NCBI RefSeq assembly: GCF_003573695.1
Contig: NC_039363.1
Coordinates: 152,366,826 to 152,430,825, forward strand
Source: Papaver somniferum
Taxonomy: Eukaryota > Streptophyta > Magnoliopsida > Ranunculales > Papaveraceae
Length of the DNA: 64,000 nucleotides
Reading direction: 5' to 3'
The position numbers and the translations under genes were made by a program. Shown here piece by piece: positions 22,141 through 35,447 of this stretch. The notes below the pieces were generated by a model, which saw only the letters and a list, made by a program, of their open reading frames with translations, was not told the origin of the DNA and did not search any database. Every line of letters starts with the position of its first letter. Positions within the stretch are counted from its first letter, which is position 1.

Positions 22141-22809
22141 ACAACATGCTACACTTTTTCCCATGAAAACACTCGAGACATCTAACACATGTCACAAACC
22201 TGGGGATGCTCATAAAGGGTATTGGTTTGGCGGTTTACAGGGTGCAGCGTAAACTACGCCCGTTACATGAAAGTGTCATAAGAATGAGTCGGTTAGTAAA
22301 TACAAGGACTAATGGTGAAACACTCCTTTCATTATGGAACATCAATTCCAGGCGTTACCCGTCACCACCTCCTTCCACTTTACTCAGCCGTTTCCATTAC
22401 TTAAGAGACCATAGTACGTTATGTTATGACTTGTATAAATAGGACTTACTTATTTCCATCAAAGAACAAGTTCTGGTCAAGAGCATATAACAGTCAGAAA
22501 TCACTTGCTAGCTTTCCCATCTGTTAGATTTCACTTTCTGATACAAGTCAAACAACTACTCTTCAAGAATCAACTATTCTGGTCTCAACACTCTCTTCGC
22601 TTCCCTCCCTAAAACCAACCCTTCTCCTTCACTTTGTGACCGAACCAAGTCTGGAACGAGCATTTCTTGGTTTAGGACGGATTTGTACAGATTGATCTCT
22701 CGAATCTAAAGTACTCCCTTGCAGTACATTGTTTAGGGTTTAAACTCATTTCTCACCCACAACACACGAAATTACCGAAACCAGCAGAAACTATTTTCTC
22801 CCTCAAACA

Positions 22810-25800
22810 ATTGGCGACAAAAGTGGGAGATTAATCTATCGGTTACAATATCAATTTCCAATTCCTGATTTCATTCTTCAACCCAGATTCTAAGATGGTG
22901 AAAGCAAACAATCCGCTCGGGATCAATGGCTCAGTCACCAAATGGCTCAATTACCAGTTATCACACGGCAAGGGATGACTGGGGACTTCTAAGATGGTGA
23001 AAGCAAACGATCCGATCGGGGATCAATGGCTCACTCACCAAACTTCTCAGTTACCAGTTACCACACGACAAGGAGTGACTGAGGACTTATCGCGGTCAGG
23101 ACGATATCGCCCGTAAAACTATGGAGGACATACCTATGGCTAGGGTTTGCACCAACAACAGAAGAGCAAACAAAAAGAAGAAACACGAAGATACGTACCT
23201 GGAACATGTTCACCTGCTTCATTGCTACCACTCTGCCGCTATCACCAAGACATGGAAACAAAGCCCATAATACGAGCGCTAACAGCTTGCATCCTTCCAG
23301 CACCGACATCTTGCATCTTTCCAGCGCTAATAGCTTGCGTCCTTCCAGCGCCGGAAGCTTGCATATTTTCCAGTGCTAACAGCTTGCACCCTTTCAACGC
23401 AACACCCATAGCCGATTGCACCAACAGCTCTGTGTCCCAAGCCGAGCCAACGACATTGACGGCTCACCAAGAAAATATGGCGCACGGCGAGCCAATGCTA
23501 GCGGCTATACTTCAAAAACCAACACCAACGGCTCCATGACAAGCCGACGCCGATAGCTCGCGTCCTAGCCAACAGCGCCATGGGCCATCCTTTAGCCAGC
23601 AGGGGCAGCGCCACCCCCTTTTCCAAAGACAGCCAGAGCACTGTTTCACGGACCAAGTTGCAGTGCCACCGTTACCGATCAATAGCCAAAGTTGCAGCGC
23701 TGACGCCAACACTCAATGGCCAAACCAAATTTACGCCAAGTCGTGAATGCAATGATCACAGATCCTTCCTGCCTCCTAACAAAGTGATATTAATGCGCCA
23801 CCTGTCGAAACCAGCGACGCAGAAAATGTCCCTTCAGGCGTTATACCTCCGATCACCAGAGCCGCTGCTACTCCACCATTAGAATGAGAGACTAGGGGAG
23901 CCAGAAGAAGCCGCCCTCCTTTTACCGTCGTGGATCTGATGAAAAGATAAAAGGATCTCGTAAGGCTCAGACGGATATGACTACAACTCATAAAGAGATA
24001 CCTATTTTCCTCAAGACACTAACAAAGCGTCCACCACAAGAGTCATGTCAACCCCAGACGGAGATGGCAAGGAATACTGTTAACATCCGGTGCAGGCACT
24101 TCAGCAGGACGCGCGTTTATAGACGAAGAGACATGCGTTTCTCTTGAACGCCAAGTATAAGGGAATCAACAATCCAATTTCATCACACATGGAGATCAGG
24201 AACGATTCCTCCACAATCGAGGCAAAGAAAATCAGCAACCCTCCTGAGTTCATGAAGACCCTCTTCCCGTCAGGAGCTGCATGATTTCTGGGGACTTCGC
24301 CCACAAAATCGTGCAGTCTATAATGAAGCACTTTATATGATATTCCATACTTATCCAAGGCGCAACGTCAAGATGTATTTACATCCCTCAACCGCACTAC
24401 ATCAGGAAAGCAGTAGTCTCCAGCCAGGGAAGCTATTCTCAAACCCCAACCTCTCCTGGAAAGCACGATTGATAAGTGGATCTGGGGACTCTTAACCACT
24501 GTTCGCTGGAAAGGTGTCCAATTTGACAGCACGCTTATTGACGCATCCGCTCCGCTTCAACGACCGATCCAGTATCCGCTTCAGCGTTCTCTCCCTAAGC
24601 TGCTCCAGGATCCGAAACCGAAGCTTCAGTGTTTGTCTCTTTAAGTTTCAACATCCTCTACAAGAGCCAAAGCCGCTTCAACGCCACTTCTTCCTGCAAA
24701 GGGTCGTGCCACCACATTTACCATGTCGAGTATCATAATCGCAGCCATCCAATCTTCATAGTCATGGCCACCTTTTGATCCATCTTGCCAAAACTCGTGA
24801 TCATGGACAGTTTGCTCGCTTACACATCCAGCCAATCCTTTTACTTCCATGGATGCCCACACAATTCCATCCAACCTACTTTGTTCCCACGACAATGTAG
24901 TCTCGTCTGATTACATCTACTACCAAGAACGGTTACCGCTCATTTGATTGATACCAGCCAGAGCTTCACCGCAACAGCAATCACTACAAAGGTAACCCGT
25001 GCTCCTCCATATTTTAGTCTCACGTGGAAGAAGTAAAAAAATCACCAGTACGAACGCACGAGACGGTGATATCTTTATCATGGTCAACCCACTGACCATA
25101 CAAGATGGAAACATGTAATCCATACTTGGGGACTGAGGATTTACACAGAATCCCTTCACTGTCAAAGCTCAGAAGACACAATCAACCAAAATGCCATATC
25201 CACAACAAGGTCATATACTCTTCAAGGGGTAGCGCAAGAATATCATCACCTCTCTGTCTAGAAGACGCCGCGGTGTATCCCAAAAAAACAACTTCAGAAA
25301 CTAAAAAATGAGAATGGGGACTGCTCATCGCAGTCCACCCCGACTACCATCAAAGACTCATGAGAAAACTCCAGAGACGCGGGTGAAACATTTTCCTGAA
25401 AAAACAGAGGGAGCCACGCGTCACATCCAGAAGAGTACAATAATCTCGTATCAAATACCATAGACGTGGATTCAAGGTGATGAAATGAAAGTAGGCTACA
25501 CATGGGGACTACCAGCATGAGACGCTTTCACTCCCCTCAACCTGGTTATGTCTGATTTCAACATCATCGCAACCGAAGTTTTACGATCCGAAGGAATTTC
25601 TCAACATGAAGCCATACATGTGCATCGAAGACTCCAAAAGCATACCACAAAGAAACATTCACATTCGGCCATGCCATCGGATCCAACATGAGTATGACTG
25701 GGGACTGCTCACCGCATCCCATTCCATACGATAGTCCAAGATTCAAAAGCTGGTTCGAAGGATATCTCTGGGAACAAAGTCCTTGAAGACTTGATAGCAG

Positions 25801-27081
25801 CACATCGGCAACAGAATGTCTCCCAACTCATCTATTTCATCTTGTGGCTTCGGAAGATCTATCATACAATCATCCACAGCATATCATCATCGCCATCAGA
25901 AGGTCTAGACATCGAACAACCTAAAGTCAAGGATGGACCGGCAACGCAACCAAAATCTCCAAGATTAGCCCTGACATAATCGTTATCGAGCATATATTTC
26001 ATCCATCCATCCCAAGAATACAATGAATTTTGGTAAATTTTGGAATCCACTGGATAGACAGTGCAAACGAAAGCACGAATCCAGACGAGCAACAAAAAGC
26101 AGAAGAGGGTCGATATCTCTTTTCATGCGGGCGGAGTTTCTATATTTTGAACAGAATAAACGTTCCTTCTTGCTCCTTGAACGGGAATAGATGACTGGGC
26201 GCGACTATGCCACCTCGGGCCCGCAACATCCCTCCTGATTTCTTCCCGAGTTTTAATGACAAGCTGTTTTCGCCTTCTAAACGAACTCAAAACCTAAATA
26301 TTCCCGCGTGAGGAGATGGGAAATTATTTTTCCATCATAATGGATGGGCGGACCGCCAAAATCCGAGTTCTTATGAGAATTCTACAACGATTTTAGTAAG
26401 GGGCGTTAATTAGGGTTTCGGCATGTCAAACCCTAATTTAGACAAAGTTGCCATCATTCCACGGAACTGAAGCCAGTCGTCATATTTCCATGGAACTGAA
26501 GCAAGTTTCCATCATCCCATGGAACTGAAGCCAGTCGTCATCCTTCCACGAAACTGAAGAAAGTTGCCATCATTTCACGGAACTAAAGCAAGCACTCAAG
26601 CCAGCGCCCGCGCCAAGTTTATGATAGGCTCCTTTCCCATCCGACCAATACTGACGGCTCCCTTCCAATCCGACCAACGCATGAGGCTCCATTCCTAGCC
26701 AATACAACGTCTGTGGATCTATTCCAAGCCAATCCAACACCTGAGGCTCCATTCCTAGCCAGTACAACGTCTGCGGCTCCATTCCAAGCCAATCCAACAG
26801 TGACGGCTCCATTCAAGGCCAGGCCAATACCAAGGGCTTGCCAAGACAAGCCAGCAACGCCAACTGTTTGCATCACCACCAACAAACACCTCTACCACTC
26901 CGCGACCTAGCTAGCAGCACGACGAGCCGAATTTGCGCAAAGCCGCCAACGAGTCATGGATTTTCTTTATCTCCCGAAAAAAGGTTAGTCGGATCTTCCA
27001 GACCGATTTTGTCCTTGTCTGTCACCATCTTATGCTTACCTCGCAACAATACTCCTGTTCCGAGCTAGGCAGGGGACTTAA
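22810..27081 (+). other. Interior of element B, non-coding
   Basis: Primer-site-like TTGGCGACAAAAGTGGGA at 22811-22828. A roughly 100-bp direct repeat at 22893-23090 (AAGATGGTGAAAGCAAAC). Short repeats of the type CTTCCAGCGC at 23290-23400, GGAACTGAAGC at 26455-26600, and GGCTCCATTC at 26630-26820. The word GGGGACT recurs with spacing near 190 bp. The stretch 26190-26450 resembles part of B's own LTR (20760-21010). No retroviral-type domain in any frame. Confidence 0.75.
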
Positions 27082-28155
27082 TGTTGATGGTGGTTTTTAG
27101 CTTAGGGTTAAAATCGTAAAACCGTACATCTGACATGACGTCACTATGACCAATATCGCATTTATTGAATCAATCAGCGTGCCTACGTAGAATTACCAGG
27201 GTACCTTTTTTTTTATATACATGTCTCATGTTCCACGGCAGAACCCTTAGTATTGACTGACATCATCTTTGTATATACCAAACCCTAATTCTCGCAATAC
27301 CGTGCCAATGGTAAACCATTCCAGCCACGTCTCCGCGCCAAGGCATGCCAACCATGCCAGCCGCATCACCGTGCCAATGGCAAACCATGCCATCCACGTC
27401 TCCGTGCCAAGGCATGCCAACCATGCCATCCGCAACACCGTGCCAATGGCAAACCATGCCAGCCACGTCTCCGCGCCAAGGCATGCCAACCATGCCAGCC
27501 GCACCACCGTGCCAATGGAAAACAATGCCATCCACGTCTCTGCACCAAGGCATGCCAACCATGCCAGCCGCACCATCGTGCCAATGGCAAATCATGCCAT
27601 CCACGTCTCCACGCCAAGGCATGCCAACCATGCCAGCCGCACCACCGTGCCAATGAAAAACCATTCCAGCCACATCTCCATGCAAAAGCTATGCCGGCCC
27701 TACCACATTCCGCTGGTTTCCAAACGGAGGGTTGCAACGATCTACGTCTACCCTTCCATCTGAGATGCAGATCTCAGCCGTCTAAGGTCGCCACCTAAAG
27801 CATGGCAACTTCTAGCCCAAGGCCAAACATCACGGTTTGTACCAAACCCTAATTTTGGTCGCGCCTAAACTATGCCAAAGCTTGCCGGTCCCTTACTTTC
27901 ATCGACCAATCAGGTTGCTCCAAACCTGCAACGGTCTCAAAAGAGGCTAGCTTCCCAAAAACGCGTCAACTTCCAAAACGCGCCAACATGCCGCACGCAC
28001 ATACCAAAAATCCATGCATCTATGCCGCCATGCCACAGGCGCGGCTATGTCACCTCGGGCCTGCATTATCCTTCCTGAATTCTTCCTGAGTTTTACTGTC
28101 GGGATGTTTTCACCTCCCGAACGAGCTCAAAACCTAAATATCCTCGTGTAAGGAG

Positions 28156-28641
28156 TGTGAGAGTAAAATATCAACTCGACACGTGGCACAATATCTAGAC
28201 GGGTGCACCATATAATACTACAAGCAACTACACAATAATACTACCTTTTGTAATCCTTATCCTATCTAGTCATTATCTAGTCATCCCTAAGGGAAGGAAT
28301 GTAATTTGATGTATAATACCCCCTATATAAGAGAAGGAGATATAGGTTAAAGGGGGTTCCTTCCTTCTTCTTCATTCTCTCGGCGAGCTAGATTCTAGCT
28401 CCTCCTCTTCTTCCATGGATGGAGTTTCAAGTCCTATGAGGACCTCCATTCATGGATCTTTGTGTATCACCACCAATAATAGTGAAAACAAAGCGGATGT
28501 AGGTCTTTTAATGGCCGAACCACTATAAAATCCTTGTGTCAATCTTTACTTTTATGCACTTTTATCTTTTGCATTTGATTTTCAATGATTTATGTTCATT
28601 AGATCTTATTGGATGTAGTAGTCAAATTTTATGCAACTACA
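28156..28641 (+). repeat. Left LTR of element C
   Basis: 486 bp. TATA box TATATAA at 28324-28330. The downstream GCGGATGTAGGTC...GGCCGAACCACTATAAAATC block matches the R/U5 style of many plant LTRs. The first internal bases, TTTTGGCACTAGAAAAAGGG, occupy the primer-site position; I cannot assign the tRNA. Confidence 0.9.
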
Positions 28642-29454
28642 TTTTGGCACTAGAAAAAGGGAGGTATGAAGATCTATTCTACCTCCCTAGTGACAACTCT
28701 ATATTGCTTTCATATCTCCATGAGAGAGAAGTGGATTTCATACCAGTGTAGAATTCTATCGAAGTTCATGAGTAGATCTCAGACTCAACACGATTTACAG
28801 GATCAATGGAGTTTGAAAACCCTCATTCTCAACAGATCTACACCTTTTTAGTTGATTTTTTTTAAAGATCTCTCATGTCTTCCTCAAAATGCTCAAGAGA
28901 GTAGAAGATCACGGTGAAAATGAAGTTTCAAACACTTCGGCACTTAAGCGATCTCCTTCGTGAAAGGGTCGGGAAGAATTGTTAGCCAAAGGACAAAACA
29001 GTAATTATCGTTTTCCTCTCTGATATTGTTTTCCTTTCCGATGTTAGAAGACACCAGTTGATGTAAGTCAAAGATCTACAAGTTTTGAAACAAGAACTTT
29101 GAAAAACAGATAAAATTGAAATTTTTCTCAAGTAGAAACCGATTTAAGCTACAGATTTAATGTCAGTAAGATGTATTTGTCAAACCCATTTCCAAAAGAT
29201 GAAAAATCATCCAAGTTTTGGCCTGACTTACGAGTCATAGATTAGTTTTTACAAATATCTCGGATAACGCATATCTAGTTGACACATATGTTAATGAATG
29301 AGGTGTACGTCGCAACCATGATTGGAGAAACAGTTGTATGGATTTAATCACCATCTTCTGTTGTCATGGTTAAAGGAGAGACAAATCTCAGTCACAGTTC
29401 CAATGGCGTGAAGACGAGCTCACTCGTGCTGTCAAATGGTGAAATCCCAATGGT

Positions 29455-30530
29455 AAAAGAGATCATCTGATCTCGCGAAGACATGAACCTAACGGCGGAA
29501 GGGATCATCCGATCTCGTGCAGGCATGATCCAGTAGGTTACAAAGATAACCCTATCTCATGAAAGAGAAACTCCCATGGCGAAAGAGATCATCCGATCTC
29601 GTGAAGGTAAAATTCCAAAGGCGATTATGGGATCGTCCGATCTCATGACGACAAGACCACGATGAATAAAGGAGTTATCCGATCTCGTGGAGGAAAAATA
29701 TTGATAGATCCTTCCGATCTTACGAAGACGGTAATGAACCAAGTAACCATGTGATGGAATAACTGATTGGAACTCACACCAATCATTGTTGTTGCAAATC
29801 AAAGATTGTCCATCATGGCGCTCTGTGGACGATGGAACCAAGCTTCCTAATGGATTCTTGAAAAAATAATCACCATTGCTGCCATCGACTCCAAACGAAT
29901 GGTGAAAGAAGATGATGTGTACAGCACATAAAAATAAACTAACGATATCATACTCTCTTTAGATGGTATCTTGCCTAACTTAATTGCCTAATGATGCAAT
30001 CAGGATATATATAGAATATTATGTATATTTCCTAATAAATCCCTAGAAGTAACAACTCAAGGAGGACAAATTTTCCGGTTATTACGACCCATGACAATTA
30101 ATGGTGAGTTTGTCCTAAGACGACCAATGCGAGCTCATCTCGTGCTGTGATCATTCGGTGTGATGGAGGCATCATCCTGACGGCGTAAGAGATCCTCCGA
30201 TCTCGGGAAGGCATAATCCTGGTGCGGAAGAGATCATCCGATCTCATAAAGGTAAAATACCAAAGATGGCCAAAAAAATCATCTGTTGTCGGCAAATATG
30301 ACGAAACTAGTAACCTCGCGAAGGAAAAACCCAACGGAGAATGAGATCATCGGTCCTCATGGAGACATGAACTTAATGGCCGATCTCGTGAAGGAATACT
30401 CCTAAGGGAATAAAAAGCCATCTGATCTCTCATGAAAACAATACACTGATGGAAAAGAAGTTATTCTATCTCGTGGGGGAAAAATCTTGACAGATGGATC
30501 CATCCGATCTCGTGAAGACGAAGTCCAAAA
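29455..30530. repeat. Degenerate array of GATCATCCGATCTCGTGAAGG words
   Basis: Within element C's interior, at 29455-29720 and 30180-30530, a unit around GATCATCCGATCTCGTGAAG recurs every 45-80 bp with a variable linker often containing GGCG and CCNA. Copies are too diverged to be a young tandem array. No coding frame is preserved through them. Confidence 0.7.
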
Positions 30531-31778
30531 CGGCGCCAAGCTGGGTTCGGCTCGTGCTGCCATTAATAATGAACGAAATAACCATACGATGGAATAGATG
30601 ATTGGAATTTATCACCAATCACTATTGTCTCAAACCAAAACTTGTCTACTTTGGAAATCAATTCGCTATGTAGACAACGGACCTAAGCTTTCCTAATGAA
30701 CTCTCGCTCTCGATGTGACGAACAGAGAAGTATAACCCAAAACAGGGACGTGTTAATAATGCATGATGCCAATGGCAATGGTGGAGAAAAAAAGGAGTGC
30801 TGACATAGAAGGAAACATCAGACCTTTTGTAAACAAAATCTCCCACAAAACAGAAGAACTTTATTTTTAAGTAGTACCCAGAAGGACAAGCTTTCCGGTG
30901 GTTATAATCCATGACGATTAGTGGTGAAAAGAAAATTCACCCTCCCACATGATCACGGTGCCAAGTCTCGCCACCATGACGAGATAAATGATCGGTATAA
31001 TCCCAACCTCATCGGAGGAGCACCAACTCGTGCTATCAATGGAGGAGTCAGAGGCACTCGAGCTGCACATTGTGATAATAATGTGTGACGAAGTAAAATT
31101 TCAACACCAAGACGAAATAATTGATTGGATGCAGTAACCAATCTCTATCACTGTGGTTCCTAGACGAACTGCTACTACATCACTTCCTAATTAATGAAGC
31201 CATGATGAACTCGGACGAACCAATTCGTTATCGCCCATCCGATGATCGGAAAAATAATAATGTAATCATACTAACTTGGAGTACTTGCTCGGGGAAGTAA
31301 CTCGGACTCACCAGTCCGAGAAATTTATAGCTACATCGGACAAACCGATCCAAGGCGGACAGATTGACTTGCTCGGACCGATCCACTAGCTAGCTCAGTC
31401 GAGTCAACTGGAAAAGGAAAATTCCTAACAATATCACCCAGACGATTAGCTCGGACGAGGCAATCATGAAAGGCAACCCAGCATCATATACCACAACGGT
31501 GCTCTAAATGATGAGATGGCCTGAAGAGCCTCACAACATGACTAACCGTCATAAAATTACTATGGCGGTAAAACTGGAAGGACGACTCCATATGATGGAA
31601 CCTTGTAACAAAAATACGGGTGATTAAATACTTTGATCTGTACCACCAATATCCATTATTATAGAGTACCAATTCTAGAAAGCTTGCAAATTCTGATCTC
31701 GAACTTACTATGTTTACTACGGCGAACGACCTCGCTATCACAAAGTCAACAACGATGAGATGGCACGGCCATCAAAAT

Positions 31779-31960
31779 TATTGGAGATAGTTTAGTCAAG
31801 TCAACATTAGTTGACTGGACCACTGTTATTTTGTAACTGCTCTTATTATAGCTGCATCTGTGTGTGTGGTTGTCTGTACAGCACACTCAATTGTACTTAT
31901 AGCAAAGGCTTTTCTGTGTCTATCATCTTAAGCAATAATATTCTTTCACATATTTTCACA
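31779..31960 (+). repeat. Left LTR of element D
   Basis: 182 bp, TATTGGAGATAGTTTAG...TTTCACA. The 5' terminus reads TA where plant LTRs normally have TG; the right LTR shares this. Confidence 0.88.
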
Positions 31961-32216
31961 TGGTATCATTAGGGTTCGATCTCTAGAAAATTTTTCAATA
32001 ACTTTTTCTGTCAATCAAGCAATAACACTCTTCCTGCAAATACTTTTCATCATATCTTTTCAGGAAGACTTGTCTGTGAATCAACAATTTTTTTTAATAC
32101 CTATTTTTTGGTTCATCTTCAACAAATTCGATTCAGATCTATTCAAGATTTATCTGGATTCCTTTGGTTAACAACAATTGTTCATGTCCGTAATTGTTTA
32201 CACAAGAAGAAACAAG

Positions 32217-32756
32217 ATGTCTTCCGCTGCTCAAGCTGGTAATCCTTTACCTTTTTCATTACCTTTTTCAAATATAACAAATTTTGTATCCTCCAAATTA
32301 GATTCTTCGAATTATCTTGTCTGGAAGGATCAGTTTGAGTCAATTCTAATTACAACTGATTTGTATAGTCATGTTACCGATGATGATCAAGAACCGCTTA
32401 AGGAAATTGTTGTTAATGGTGTTACTGTTATTAATCCTGAGTGGGTCTTGTGGAGAAAGCTAGACTGTTTTGTGGTTAGTTTTTTAAAGGCTACATTTAC
32501 TCCTTCAGTTTCTGGTGATGATACTTTTCTTCAGCATACTTCTAGTTACAAAGGCAAGGATAATGTGCAGATTGGCAATGGTAAGTCACTACCTATAGTG
32601 TCTACTGCAAATTCTGTTATTCAAGCGTCAGATACTAGTTTTAAGCTCAATAATGTCTTATTAGTACCAGCAATGAAGCATAACTTACTTTCTGTTACTA
32701 AGTTCACGCATGATAATTCTTGTTATTTTAAGTTTATCCGTTTGGTTATGAAATAA
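32217..32756 (+). pseudogene. D gag N-terminus joined to protease tail by a deletion
   Basis: ATG 32217 (MSSAAQAGNPLPF). The first 100 residues are a copia gag N-terminus (LDSSNYLVWKDQFESIL, WVLWRKLDCFVVSFL). Near 32510 the sequence jumps to FLQHTSSYKGKDNVQIGNG...LNNVLLVPAMKHNLLSV, the region after the protease active site. The rest of gag, the zinc knuckle and the protease Asp are missing, so an internal in-frame deletion has occurred. The frame ends at 32756; shifted pol sequence follows. Confidence 0.8.
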
Positions 32757-33372
32757 TGGATTTAACAACAGATAGTTTATTGGCTCAGGGAAAAATGGTT
32801 AATAATTTGTATCCCATTAGTCATATTGTGCCTACATATTCTGCTTTTGTTTCTAATGTAGTAGCTTCTTCCTCTACATGGCATAATAGACTAGGACATC
32901 CTTCTCAGCGTATTCTTCATAAATTGTCTTTTTAGATTCAAATTCTTCTTCTTCTTCTTTATGCCATCCTTGTCAACTTGCTAAGAGCAAGAAACTGCCT
33001 TTTCAATTGTCTCCATCCCATGCTGATAAACCACTGTCATTAATTCATTGTGATGTGTGGGGTCCTACCATTTCTTCTTTAAATGGTTATAAATATTATA
33101 TACTGTTTATTGATGATTTCAGTCGGTTTCATTAGATTTATCCAATGGAACTGAAGTCTGATGTTGTTCAATGTTTTTCACATTTTAAAAATTTGACTGA
33201 AAATCAATTTTCTACAAAATTCAAAGCTTTTCAGGTTCATGGAGCCGCTTAATTAGTTAAAGGGCCTTTTAAAGTTTTACTTGAATCTAATGGTATTCTT
33301 ATTCGCATTTCTTGTCCTCATACCCCAGAGCAGAATGGCCTTGCTGAGCAAAAACATAGGCACATTACTGAA
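32757..33372 (+). pseudogene. D integrase region, several stops
   Basis: In shifting frames: WHNRLGHPSQRILHKLSF-stop (zinc-binding His part), CHPCQLAKSKKLPFQLS (Cys pair), LIHCDVWGP (first Asp), YYILFIDDFSRFH-stop, a segment with QVHGAA-stop where the second catalytic Asp is expected (QSDGGAEF type), then PHTPEQNGLAEQKHRHITE (third acidic residue, Glu). Three in-frame stops and the lost Asp mean the integrase is dead. Confidence 0.78.
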
Positions 33373-35085
33373 ATGGGTAATTCTCTTTTATTTCATGCCA
33401 TGTGCCCAAAAGAGTTTTGGTGTGATGTTTTTCTCACAGCTTCTTATCTCATAAATATAACTCCCACAAAACTTTTGGATTATAAATCTCCTTTTGAATT
33501 TTTATTTGGCTTTGCCCCTGATTATAGTTTTCTTAAAATTTTTGGTGTTGTTTGCTATCCTTGTCTAGCTCATTCAAGAGCTGAAAAATTATCTCCAAAA
33601 TATGTTAGGTATATTTTTATTGGTTATAGCATATTACATAAAGGGTTTAAATGTTACAATCTTGTTACCAAAAAGTTGCATATTTCAAGAAATGTGGTAT
33701 TTGATGAATCTCAGTTTTATTTTGGTTCTTCCTTTTCTGATTTTTCTTCTCCATCTGTTTCTGATTCATGTGTTTTTGAAACTCCTTCTCTTTCTGAGTC
33801 TCTCCCTATTAGTTATGTTATAACTAGGTCCAAAACTGGGGTTGTTAAATCAAAACAATTCCCTGATCATGTTTTTATTTCTATTGTCAAGCATCCTTTA
33901 TCTCATTCTCATACTGCATTCTTAACTACTATTTCTGAGCCTAAGACTTTTAGAGCAGCAATTAAAGATCCTAAATGGCAAGTGTCTATGAAAGAAGAAC
34001 ATGATGCTTTGGAGTTAAATGGAACTTGGGAAAAGGTGCCACCAGAACCTCATATGAATATATTAGGATGCAAATGTGTGTATAAAGTTAAACAAAAGTC
34101 TGATGGTACTATAGATAGACTCAAGTCACGGTTAGTAGCTAAGGGTTATGACCAGCAAGATGGAGTGGATTTTACTGAAACTTTTAGTCTAGTAGTAAAG
34201 TGTACCACTGTCAAAGTTGTTCTTTGTATGGCTTTGAATCATAATTGGCAAGTAAGACAATTGGATGTTAGTAACGTTTTTTTACATGGGTTTCTTAATG
34301 AAGATGTTTATGTGATTCAACCACCTTGTTTTGTAGATCAATATCATCCTGAGTATGTTTGTCATCTTAAGAAGAGATTATATGGACTGAAACAAGCACC
34401 TAGGGCTTGGTTTCATAGGTTTAGCTCTTTTTTGTTGTCATCTGGGTTCAAGAAGTCAATCTCTGACAATTCTATGTTTGTCTTTTATAACACCAAGGAC
34501 ATTGTTATATTATTACTTTATTTTGATGACATTCTTTTAACTGGTAGTTCTTCATCTTTGTTGGATTCTTTTATTACTTCATTAAAAACTGAATTTGCTA
34601 TGAAAGAACTAGGAAACTTGGGATATTTTCTAGGAATTGAAGCTGTTAGAAATTCTGATACAATTGTTCTTACACAGAAGAAGTATACTTTGGAATTGTT
34701 AGATAAAGCTAACATGTTGGATTGTAATCCTTGTGATACTCCAGTTGTTAAGGCTTCAAGAGCATCCATTCATGATGGTACATTGTTAGTAGATGTCTCT
34801 AAGTATAGGTCTATTGTAGGTGGCTTACAGTACTTAACTGTTACCAGACCAGACATTTGTTTTGGTGTTAATTATGTGTCACAATTTATGCATGCACCAA
34901 CAGATATTCATTTGCAACTTGTTGAAAGAATCTTGAGATATTTGAAGGGTACATTTGGCTTAGGCATTACATTAAGAAAGAGTGATTTGCAGAATTTAAG
35001 AGCTTATACAGACTCAGATTGGGCAGGCTTCCCTGATACAAGGAGATCTACATCGGATATGCAGTATTTTTGGGTTCTAGTTTGA
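33373..35085 (+). pseudogene. D integrase C-terminus and reverse transcriptase
   Basis: 570 open codons. The left part is the integrase C-terminal region (FWCDVFLTASYLIN, LFGFAPDYSFLKIFG). The reverse transcriptase follows: [75 protein letters not shown], and the catalytic box LYFDDILLTG (Phe for the usual Val in YVDD). It enters RNase H (YTDSDWAG) and ends in a frameshift near 35065. Confidence 0.85.
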
Positions 35086-35447
35086 TATCTTGGTCTTCCA
35101 AGAAACAGCCAACTGTTTCTAAATCTTCAGCAGAAGCTGAATATAAGTGCTTGTTTGTGGCATCAGCTGAGCTTAAATGGCTTTCTTCTTTACTATCTGA
35201 GTTACATATTTCTTTAAAGTGTCCTACTCAACTTTATTGTGACAACATCAGTGCTATTGCTTTGGCTTCTAACCCTATTTTTTTTGCCAGGACAAACCAT
35301 ATAGAGCTGCAATATCATTCTGTAAGAGAACTTGTTGAAGATGGTTTTATTCAGTTGCTTCATGTTGCTTCTGAGTATCAGCTAGCAGACTTATTCACAA
35401 AGGGCTTTGTTATCCAACTTTCTCAAGGTTGTTGCTGCAGTTGTTAG
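35070..35447 (+). pseudogene. D RNase H, C-terminal part, frameshifted
   Basis: Continues RNase H in another frame: SWSSKKQPTVSKSSAEAEYKCL, then LYCDNISAIALASNP, TNHIELQYHSVRE and QLADLFTKGF, the standard end of copia pol. It overlaps the previous frame by 16 bp at the shift. Confidence 0.82.

Larger units (their letters stand above)
19580..22809 (+). repeat. Left LTR of element B
   Basis: 3,230 bp. A TATA box (TATAAAT, 22434-22440) lies 2.85 kb from the LTR start, so U3 is very long and R/U5 only about 370 bp. U3 is filled with tandem arrays listed separately. The right LTR has the same plan but is about 600 bp shorter once element C is subtracted. Confidence 0.9.

Noticed and set aside
22810..27081. 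Element B as a coding Ogre-type retrotransposon
   Set aside because: The primer site is of that type, but no gag, protease, reverse transcriptase, RNase H or integrase motif appears in any frame.
27247..27763. Frames of 100-164 codons through the second 69-bp array
   Set aside because: Same cause as in the left LTR; located in U3 of element B.
28536..28851. Short frames of 60-70 codons at the left LTR of C
   Set aside because: They lie in U5 and the adjacent interior, recur partly in the right LTR, and have no family match.
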